A stretch of 15,618 bases of DNA, taken from NCBI GenBank assembly GCA_030431085.1, contig JAUIJW010000027.1, positions 1-15,618 of the forward strand, read 5' to 3'. Numbering within the stretch: position 1 is the stretch's first letter; every line of letters begins with the position of its first letter. Of the stretch, positions 1 to 5,662 are shown in pieces. A program made the position numbers and the translations under genes. The notes below the pieces were generated by a model. It saw nothing but the letters and a program-made list of their open reading frames with translations, did not search any database and was not told the DNA's origin. Source of the stretch: Bacteroidia bacterium. Its GTDB lineage: Bacteria; Bacteroidota; Bacteroidia; Flavobacteriales; Flavobacteriaceae.

Positions 1-614
1 CAACATTTTTGTCTAGACCTTTGTTTGTTAAGGGAAAAGGTTGGACAATTAATAATTTAGATCAACAGAAAAAAGATTCAATTACGGCAGCTATTTTAAT
101 TTTCATTATTAGTGGAACTATAATGGCTGTGGCAGCTGGTGCTTTGTATTATCAAGGCAAAGAGGTTACACACGTACTAGACATGGCCAACACTTTAGAG
201 CCAGTGGCCGGAAAATGGGCAGTAACCATTTTCTTTTTTGGTGCTTTAAGCGCTGGGTTATCATCTATATTCCCTTGTCTTTTAATTGCACCATTGCTTT
301 TAGCCGATTATCAATCGGGGGAACTAGATACCAATTCAAGGCAATTTAGAATGATAACATTACTAGCCTGCCTAGTAGCGCTTATCGGTCCGGCATTTGG
401 AGCTAACCCAATAGAAATTCAAATTTTATCACAGGTTTTTAATGTATTCGTATTGCCAGCGGTTGTTCTGGGGATTATACTAATGGTAAATAATAAAAAG
501 ATCATGAATGGCTATAAAACCAGTTTAGGCGTAAATATAGGACTTTTTATGGCCTTGTTCTTTTCCCTGATTATTTCTTACAACGGTATAGTGGCCTTGA
601 CAGAATATTTCTAA
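1..614 (+). CDS. Nramp-family divalent metal transporter, C-terminal part (5' end outside window)
   Basis: The frame is open to the left edge (first full codon at position 3), so this is the 3' part of a longer gene; the TTG at 9 is not a real start. The visible ~200 residues hold about five hydrophobic helices. Two stretches recall the C-terminal half of Nramp (SLC11-like) proton-coupled Mn2+/Fe2+ importers: a small-residue helix FFFGALSAGLSSIFPCLL, and GANPIEIQILSQVFNVFVLP followed by a basic loop (VNNKKIMNGYK). Family knowledge: inner-membrane uptake of divalent metals. The substrate-binding helices 1 and 6 lie outside the window, so selectivity cannot be judged. It sits 31 nt before the PL7 lyase gene on the same strand, so co-transcription with the alginate genes is likely. 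Why a metal importer is here is unclear; alginate binds divalent cations, which gives a plausible but unproven link. Confidence 0.75.
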   Translation, partial: TFLSRPLFVKGKGWTINNLDQQKKDSITAAILIFIISGTIMAVAAGALYYQGKEVTHVLDMANTLEPVAGKWAVTIFFFGALSAGLSSIFPCLLIAPLLLADYQSGELDTNSRQFRMITLLACLVALIGPAFGANPIEIQILSQVFNVFVLPAVVLGIILMVNNKKIMNGYKTSLGVNIGLFMALFFSLIISYNGIVALTEYF

Positions 615-645
615 TAAAATGGTAAAACAAAAAAATATATAAATT

Positions 646-1758
646 ATGAATAATAAAAAGATAAAAATATCATCATTAATTGCCGTTATATCGGTACTTA
701 CGCTATTTCTAGCAAGCTGTAAAGATAAGGGAACAACAAATGAGGGTGCGGCAACTAATATTAATCAAACAAAATCTAGTAGCATCAATTATCCCAGTGA
801 CATCATTCCATTTTTTAAGGATTGGAATTTAATCTTAGGGGATGGCTCAAATGTAGGCAATGCCTCCAACTATCAGAACAAAGATTTCTTTTATACAGAA
901 AGCGATGATTTTGGAGATTGGATTGTTTTTAAAACACCGAACCAAGGGGATACCCATGGCACATCTAACAATACAAGAACAGAACTAGCGCAAGTAAAAA
1001 AATGGTATCCTAAAACAGCCAATGATAAGCTGTCGGCAACACTTAAAGTAATGAATGTTTCTACAACTGGCGATCCACGTGTTGCGGCCTCTTTCTCGGT
1101 GGTGGTAGGGCAAATTCATAGTGCAGATGGGCATGAGAATGAGCCACTTAAAATTTTCTATAAAAAGTATCCGAGTCATACCAAAGGATCGGTTTTTTGG
1201 CATTATGAAATTAATACTGAAGGCGATGACAATGCTACGAGATGGGATTACTCCACGGCCGTTTGGGGTAACGATTTTTCTGTGGTACCTACAGATATGG
1301 ATGTTCCAGTAGAAGAACCAAAAGACGGTATCGCATTAGGGGAAGAATTCAGTTATAAGATTGTGGTAAAAGATGGGATAATGAGTTTAACCTTCAAAAG
1401 CAAAGGCCATGAAACCAAAACATTTACCAAGAACTTAATTCAATCAGAATATACCACAACGGCAGATATTCCAGAACAAACCAAAAAATTATTCGTGCCA
1501 GTTGGTCAGAATGGTGTTGAACGACAAAATGCTTATGAAGGCGAAGGGCTTTTCTTTAAATTGGGAGCTTATAATCAAACCAACGGTAAGTCTCCAGAGG
1601 TTAATAAAAACTGGTGCTCTGGAGCTGAAACACATGGGGGGAATATCAAAATGCAGTATGCAGATGGTAATTATGCCGAAGTTTGGCTGAAGAAAGCTAA
1701 CATAAAGGTAAGTGACAATGCTGTTTCAAACAAAGGTTATTTTATCAAAAACGATTAA
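646..1758 (+). CDS. Alginate lyase, polysaccharide lyase family 7, lipoprotein
   Basis: A 370-aa protein with a lipoprotein signal peptide ending FLASC (lipidated Cys25), a ~25-residue polar linker, and one PL7 jelly-roll domain (about residues 50-355). The three PL7 active-site strands are visible: RTEL (111-114), QIH (156-158, Gln and catalytic-base His) and FFKLGAYNQ (303-311, containing the catalytic Tyr of the usual YFKAGxY motif). Family role: beta-elimination of alginate, giving products with a 4,5-unsaturated non-reducing end. The first motif reads RTELAQ, so the second Arg of the usual RTELR is missing, and FKLG replaces FKAG. It is therefore a divergent PL7 compared with the second one at 11161. 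By overall resemblance it may belong to the AlyA5-like exolytic branch, but this is a guess. The ATG at 646 gives a proper signal peptide. It lies between the Nramp gene and an SDR gene 11 nt downstream, presumably in one operon. Confidence 0.9.
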   Translation: MNNKKIKISSLIAVISVLTLFLASCKDKGTTNEGAATNINQTKSSSINYPSDIIPFFKDWNLILGDGSNVGNASNYQNKDFFYTESDDFGDWIVFKTPNQGDTHGTSNNTRTELAQVKKWYPKTANDKLSATLKVMNVSTTGDPRVAASFSVVVGQIHSADGHENEPLKIFYKKYPSHTKGSVFWHYEINTEGDDNATRWDYSTAVWGNDFSVVPTDMDVPVEEPKDGIALGEEFSYKIVVKDGIMSLTFKSKGHETKTFTKNLIQSEYTTTADIPEQTKKLFVPVGQNGVERQNAYEGEGLFFKLGAYNQTNGKSPEVNKNWCSGAETHGGNIKMQYADGNYAEVWLKKANIKVSDNAVSNKGYFIKND

Positions 1759-1769
1759 TTATTAATATT

Positions 1770-2540
1770 ATGGTAATCAACAATAAGCTTGCCGGTAAAA
1801 ACGTGCTCATTACGGCAGGAGCACAGGGAATTGGAGAATCTATAACCAAGCATTTTATTGATAGTGGCTCTAATGTGGCCATCCATTATTTTTCTAGTGC
1901 AGACACGGCGAATGAATTAAAAAATTATGCCAGTGAAAGAGGTGTTAAAGCTGTAGCATTAAGTGGCGATTTGACCAAGGAAGAAGATGCCAATGTTTTG
2001 GTTGAGAAAGCTGCGAATATATTAGGAGGAATTGATATACTAGTTAACAATGCGGGTAGTCTAGTAGCACGCCAATTGATGCACGACATGGAGGCAGAGT
2101 TTTGGCAGAAGGTCATGGATATTAACCTCACCTCAATGATGTATGTAACCAGAGCAAGCTTACCGTATTTAGCAAAAAACAAAGAAAGTAGTATCGTTAA
2201 TCTAGCTTCTCTTGCTGGAAGAAAGGGAGGGCATCCAGGCTCTTTGGCCTACGCTACGAGTAAGGGAGCAATCTTAACATTTACACGAGCACTTTCAACA
2301 GAGTTTGGTCCACAGGGTATTCGCGTAAATGCTGTTGCACCAGGGCTTATTCTTGGAACTTCATTCCATAATACACATACTACAAAAGAATCGGCAGACA
2401 TCACAATAAAGAGCATTCCAATTCAACGTGCTGGTAATGCCAATGATGTGGCCAGAGCTGTTTTGTACCTGGCTTCAGAGTATGATGGCTTTATTACAGG
2501 GGCTACGCTAGATATCAATGGCGGAGTTTATACCATGTAA
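1770..2540 (+). CDS. SDR-family oxidoreductase, candidate DEH reductase
   Basis: A 256-aa classical short-chain dehydrogenase/reductase. It shows a dinucleotide-binding motif TAGAQGIG (15-22), NNAG (93-96), catalytic Ser147, Tyr161 and Lys165 (YATSK), and the C-terminal substrate loop PGLILGTSFH. The coenzyme motif departs from TGxxxGxG: the second position is Ala and the Gly moves one place, a variant seen in some SDRs. In alginate loci such enzymes reduce 4-deoxy-L-erythro-5-hexoseulose uronate (DEH) to 2-keto-3-deoxygluconate in the cytoplasm using NAD(P)H. The assignment here rests on context (11 nt after a PL7 gene) and on similarity to the second SDR at 14411. Shared features are the ARxxx segment after the N(N/V)AG motif, an identical 14-residue Ser-to-Tyr spacing and an FH pair in the substrate loop. 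Other sugar-acid or keto substrates are possible. Coenzyme preference cannot be read from the sequence. Confidence 0.8.
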   Translation: MVINNKLAGKNVLITAGAQGIGESITKHFIDSGSNVAIHYFSSADTANELKNYASERGVKAVALSGDLTKEEDANVLVEKAANILGGIDILVNNAGSLVARQLMHDMEAEFWQKVMDINLTSMMYVTRASLPYLAKNKESSIVNLASLAGRKGGHPGSLAYATSKGAILTFTRALSTEFGPQGIRVNAVAPGLILGTSFHNTHTTKESADITIKSIPIQRAGNANDVARAVLYLASEYDGFITGATLDINGGVYTM

Positions 2541-2582
2541 TAGCATATTTAGGGAGTTTTTGATTTAATTTAATTCTAATTA

Positions 2583-2636
2583 TTGGATAGATAGTAAATA
2601 ATCGTATATTGGCAAACCAAATTGGTTAACCAATTT
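2583..2636 (+). promoter_or_regulatory. Promoter and GntR-type operator of the PL17-cupin operon
   Basis: Two dyads 13 bp apart: TTGGCAAACCAA (2609-2620, one mismatch) and TTGGTTAACCAA (2622-2633). The second extends to a perfect 18-bp palindrome, AAATTGGTTAACCAATTT (2619-2636). The dyad fits the TNGT-N-ACNA pattern of FadR-subfamily GntR regulators and closely resembles the E. coli UxuR/ExuR operator as I recall it. A Bacteroidota-style promoter is plausible: TTG at 2583-2585, a 19-bp gap, then TATATTGG (2605-2612, 7/8 match to TAnnTTTG). This would put the transcription start inside the operator, a repression arrangement. The PL17 ATG is only 6 nt past the palindrome. The likely binder is the GntR protein encoded at 12172. 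Confidence 0.75.
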
Positions 2637-2642
2637 TTTAAG

Positions 2643-4925
2643 ATGAAAAATCAAGCCATATTAACATTGGGTATTTTGATACTTACCCTTAATTTGTTTT
2701 CATGTAAAAATGGAGAGAAAGGTAGTATTGAGAGTAGTTCTGAAATAATAGCACCACAGGAACACCCTAAACTGATCCTCACTGCCCAAGGGGTACAAGA
2801 GATTCGTTCGCATTTAGGAACCTTACCTATTTTTGATAATACATTAAAAAAGGTTAAAGAAGAGGTTGATGCCGAGATACAATTGGGTATTTCGGTACCC
2901 ATTCCAAAAGATTATTCGGGAGGCTATTCACACGACCGTCATAAACGCAACTTTATCGCACTCCAAAAAGCAGGTGTTTTATATCAGATTTTAGAAGATG
3001 AGAAGTATGCTCAATATGTTAAAGATATGCTCATGCGCTATGAGGCATTGTATAAAAACTTACCTGTGCATCCAAAAACAAGATCTTACGCTAGGGGTAA
3101 ACTGTTTTGGCAATGTCTAAACGATTCTAACTGGTTGGTTTATGTTAGTCAAGCGTATGATTGTATTTACAACTATTTAACAGCAGAAGAAAGAAAAACA
3201 TTAGAAACAAATTTGTTTAGACCTTTTGCCGATTTTATTTCAATTCAAAATCCGCAATTTTATAATCGTGTGCATAATCATAGCACATGGGGCAATGCGG
3301 CAGTTGGAATGATAGGATTAGCCATGGGAGACGATGCATTGGTAGATAGAGCCCTTTACGGAATAAAGAATATCGAAATAAGTGCTAATGCTAAAGATAA
3401 TGACGGTGGATTTATTAACACTAACGGGAAAGCTGGGTTTTTTGCCAATTTGGAAGAGCCCTTTTCTCCGGATGGTTATTATACAGAAGGGCCGTATTAC
3501 CAGCGTTACGCCATGTACCCATTTTTGATTTTTGCGGAAGCTCTACAAAACGCAAAACCTGAATTAGAAATTTTTGAATATAAAGACAGTGTTTTAATTA
3601 AAGGAGTTAATGCTTTGATTAATTTAACTGATAGAGATGGAGATTTTTTTTTATTGAATGATGCTCAAAAAGGAATGTCTTATCACAATTCTTCTTTGGT
3701 ATCTGCAGTCGATATTGCATATCATTTTGGTGGTAACAGTCCAGAATTATTGAGTATCGCTCAAAAACAAGATCAAGTTACTTTAGATGATGCGGGTTTA
3801 GCAGTGGCACTAGGGATAAAAAGAGGTAAAGCAAAATCTTTTATAAAAAAATCGATTGAATTATCTGATGGCGCTAAGGGAGATGAAGGGGCCGTAGGAA
3901 TTTTACGTAGTGGTAATATAGAATTGGTATTTAAGTATACGGCTCATGGTTTAAGTCATGGTCATTATGATAAATTATCGTACGCCCTATTCGACAAAGG
4001 TGTTGAAGTAGTTCAAGATTACGGAATGGCACGTTTCGTAAACATTGAACAAAAAGGTGGAGGTAATTACTTAAAAGAGAATACCACTTGGGCTAAACAA
4101 ACAATTGCGCATAATACACTGGTGCAGAATGAAGTATCTCATTTTGAAGGAAAGTATGATATTGGAAGTCAACACCATTCAAATAAATATATTTTTAGTG
4201 TAGATATAGATAGTGTACAGGTGGCAAGTGCTATAGAAGAGAATGCCTATCCTAATACCAAATTTCATAGAACAATGGTTGCTATAAAAGATTCTAATGA
4301 TGAGGCGCCATATATATTAGATATTCTTAAAGTAGAGTCTAATAAACCTAATCAGTACGACTTACCATTCTATTATTTGGGTCAAATAATGCAAACAAAT
4401 TTTAACTATACTAAGCTTAAAGTCCCACAGATTTTAGGGAAATCAAATGGTTATCAGCATCTATATAAGGAAGCAAGTACTATTGCTAATGGTGAGAATA
4501 TAAAACTCACTTGGTTATTGAATAATAAATTCTATACCTATACCGCGGCTACCTCTAATAAGGATGAAGTTATTTTGGCAAGAATTGGGGCAAACGACCC
4601 TGAATTTAATTTGCGTACAGAACCAACGCTAATTTTAAGAAAGAAAAAAACGACAAATAGCGTGTTTGCTTCTATTATAGAGCCACATGGCACTTACAAT
4701 CCAATTTCCGAATTATCGGTCAATGCATATAGTAGCATCAAACAGATTAAAGTTGTTTTAGATACGCTGGCCTATACCGCTATAGAGATCGAAAGCATCG
4801 AAGATAAAATATGGTTGTTTGTGATGTCTAATCAAAACAATAGTAAAGAAGCAGAACATAAATTAAGAATTAATAATCATGAGATTTCTTGGAAAGGCGC
4901 TTATGTCTTAAAAGAGCTCAATTAA
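2643..4925 (+). CDS. Oligoalginate lyase, polysaccharide lyase family 17, lipoprotein
   Basis: A 760-aa protein starting at ATG 2643. A TTG at 2622 would add seven residues but lies inside the operator palindrome and only lengthens the signal peptide. The lipobox NLFSC gives lipidated Cys21. Residues ~40-390 form the all-alpha alginate-lyase domain, opening with HPKLILTAQG, and ~400-760 form the heparinase II/III-like beta domain. Asn212-His213 in NRVHNHSTWGN match the Asn-His pair of PL17 active sites such as Saccharophagus Alg17C. SPDGYYTEGPYYQRY (275-289) and HGLSHGHYDKLSY (435-447) are typical, and VQDYG puts Tyr460 near the expected second catalytic Tyr. Family role: exolytic release of unsaturated monouronate from alginate oligomers. 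The residues after Cys21 (KNGEK) have no acidic pair, which suggests a periplasmic-facing lipoprotein. It is followed 11 nt later by the KdgF-type cupin, which would handle its product. Confidence 0.92.
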   Translation: MKNQAILTLGILILTLNLFSCKNGEKGSIESSSEIIAPQEHPKLILTAQGVQEIRSHLGTLPIFDNTLKKVKEEVDAEIQLGISVPIPKDYSGGYSHDRHKRNFIALQKAGVLYQILEDEKYAQYVKDMLMRYEALYKNLPVHPKTRSYARGKLFWQCLNDSNWLVYVSQAYDCIYNYLTAEERKTLETNLFRPFADFISIQNPQFYNRVHNHSTWGNAAVGMIGLAMGDDALVDRALYGIKNIEISANAKDNDGGFINTNGKAGFFANLEEPFSPDGYYTEGPYYQRYAMYPFLIFAEALQNAKPELEIFEYKDSVLIKGVNALINLTDRDGDFFLLNDAQKGMSYHNSSLVSAVDIAYHFGGNSPELLSIAQKQDQVTLDDAGLAVALGIKRGKAKSFIKKSIELSDGAKGDEGAVGILRSGNIELVFKYTAHGLSHGHYDKLSYALFDKGVEVVQDYGMARFVNIEQKGGGNYLKENTTWAKQTIAHNTLVQNEVSHFEGKYDIGSQHHSNKYIFSVDIDSVQVASAIEENAYPNTKFHRTMVAIKDSNDEAPYILDILKVESNKPNQYDLPFYYLGQIMQTNFNYTKLKVPQILGKSNGYQHLYKEASTIANGENIKLTWLLNNKFYTYTAATSNKDEVILARIGANDPEFNLRTEPTLILRKKKTTNSVFASIIEPHGTYNPISELSVNAYSSIKQIKVVLDTLAYTAIEIESIEDKIWLFVMSNQNNSKEAEHKLRINNHEISWKGAYVLKELN

Positions 4926-4936
4926 AAATTAGAAAA

Positions 4937-5284
4937 ATGGAATCATTTGGAGCAAGTAAAGAGTTTGTTTTAGATCAAGATCTAGAATGGGAAGTAGTAG
5001 GAGAAGGGGTTAAACGAAAAATTATGACGTATGATGATAAAATTATGTTAGTTAAGGTGCTATTCGATGAGGGCGGTATTGGCTATAAACATGAGCATTA
5101 TCATTCTCAAGTCACGTATGTTGAAAGCGGTGAATTTGAATTTTCTATTGGGAATGAAACCAAGATTGTAAAAGGAGGAGATTCTGTATACATACCACCT
5201 CATGTACTTCATGGTGCTATTTGTTTGAAAACAGGCATTTTAATAGACGTGTTTAGTCCTATTAGAGAAGATTTTATGAAATAA
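4937..5284 (+). CDS. kdgF: KdgF-type cupin (unsaturated uronate linearisation)
   Basis: A 115-aa single-domain cupin. I start it at ATG 4937, preceded by an A-rich stretch, rather than at an in-frame ATG at 4889 that would overlap the PL17 gene by 37 nt and add a basic 16-residue tail with no cupin character. Probable metal ligands are His52, His54 and Gln58 (KHEHYHSQ) and His92 (VLHGA). The C-terminal D-x-F-xxx-R pattern (Asp104, Phe106, Arg110) matches the residues implicated in catalysis in KdgF as I recall. Family role: it speeds conversion of the 4,5-unsaturated monouronate released by exolytic lyases to the linear ketone form that enters the DEH/KDG pathway. Direct placement after the PL17 gene supports this. 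No signal peptide is visible, so action in the cytoplasm is implied. Other small cupins share the fold, so function depends on motif plus context. Confidence 0.85.
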   Translation: MESFGASKEFVLDQDLEWEVVGEGVKRKIMTYDDKIMLVKVLFDEGGIGYKHEHYHSQVTYVESGEFEFSIGNETKIVKGGDSVYIPPHVLHGAICLKTGILIDVFSPIREDFMK

Positions 5285-5292
5285 CCTAAGAT

Positions 5293-5320
5293 TATTGTTA
5301 AAATATTTTTTTTAACAATA
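5293..5320 (+). repeat. AT-rich inverted repeat downstream of the cupin gene
   Basis: Perfect 10-bp arms TATTGTTAAA (5293-5302) and TTTAACAATA (5311-5320), with an eleventh pair possible, around a T-rich loop. It begins 8 nt after the cupin stop codon and ends 8 nt before the -7 box of the susC promoter. It could be a weak AT-only terminator for the PL17-cupin operon, although no T-run follows the right arm. It could also be a protein-binding site at the susC promoter. The sequence does not decide between these. Confidence 0.5.
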
Positions 5321-5328
5321 AAATAACA

Positions 5329-5374
5329 TATATTTGGTAAACCAAATTGGTAAACCAGTTTGGAAATCCAATTT
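5329..5374 (+). promoter_or_regulatory. susC promoter with three phased GntR-type operator dyads
   Basis: A -7 box TATATTTG (5329-5336, exact match to TAnnTTTG) runs into three dyads: TTGGTAAACCAA (5334-5345), TTGGTAAACCAG (5347-5358) and TTGGAAATCCAA (5360-5371). The GG pairs fall at 5336, 5349 and 5362, exactly 13 bp apart. The first dyad overlaps the -7 box, so a bound protein would block initiation. ACCAAATTGGT at 5341-5351 is shared with the PL17 site (2616-2626) and appears as its reverse complement in the gntR site (12134-12144). No clear -33 TTG is present at the usual spacing, which may mean that an activator is needed. The transcription start would be near 5343, leaving a leader of about 320 nt before susC. 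Confidence 0.75.
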
Positions 5375-5427
5375 AAAAACAGAATTTAAATCAAAAAACA
5401 AGTTAAATGAAACATTAAACAATAAAA

Positions 5428-5626
5428 AAAGGACAGGTGCACGCCTATCCTTTAAAAAATTTACTTCAGTTAAGAGGGAAGTAAATAAACACGTAATTGC
5501 TTTATAGAAAGCATATGTTCTACAAAACTACAAAGAAAAACTCAAATTCTGTAGAATATTGTTTTCTAAAGTGTCGATAATTAACGGTTTTTGCCGTAAC
5601 ACGATGATGTCAATGCACAATGACAT
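5428..5626 (+). promoter_or_regulatory. Structured 5' leader of susC (candidate cis-regulatory RNA)
   Basis: This accounts for most of the 378-bp gene-free stretch before susC. Visible stems in order: 5428-5437/5444-5453 with loop TGCACG (one C-A mismatch); 5459-5467/5478-5486, a perfect 9-bp stem enclosing AGTTAAGAGG; 5498-5503/5508-5513 (TGCTTT/AAAGCA); 5518-5524/5550-5556 (TTCTACA/TGTAGAA); 5584-5587/5594-5597 (ACGG/CCGT); and 5607-5612/5621-5626 (ATGTCA/TGACAT) with loop ATGCACAA. The TGCACG loop, the 12-mer GTTAAGAGGGAA (5469-5480) and TGCCGTA (5592-5598) recur in the same order before the MFS gene. No ORF or known riboswitch signature was recognised. The role is inferred only from shared sequence and structure. 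Confidence 0.55.
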
Positions 5627-5662
5627 GATGAATTAACACTTAGAATCTTACAAAAATTAATC

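Noticed and set aside
985..1203. Minus-strand ORF and similar short ORFs inside PL7, SDR1, PL17, PKD and PL7-2 genes
   Set aside because: They lie wholly inside well-supported genes with clear family motifs, and their translations have no recognisable domains.
2622..2642. TTG start extending the PL17 lyase by seven residues
   Set aside because: The TTG lies within the perfect operator palindrome. The ATG at 2643 gives a cleaner lipoprotein signal peptide.
4889..4936. Upstream ATG for the KdgF-type cupin
   Set aside because: It would overlap the PL17 coding end, and the extra 16 basic residues are just the PL17 C-terminus read in another frame. The ATG at 4937 fits the family length and follows an A-rich start region.
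5424..5453. Minus-strand intrinsic terminator (hairpin followed by T-run when read in reverse)
   Set aside because: It would be a good terminator in reverse, but there is no minus-strand gene nearby, and the TGCACG loop with downstream 12-mer recurs elsewhere in the plus orientation. An antisense RNA ending here is not excluded.
5469..5480. Cobalamin riboswitch suggested by the GAGGGAA string
   Set aside because: The rest of the B12 box and the GGTGnnAATCC-type core are absent in both copies, and the stem order does not fit.
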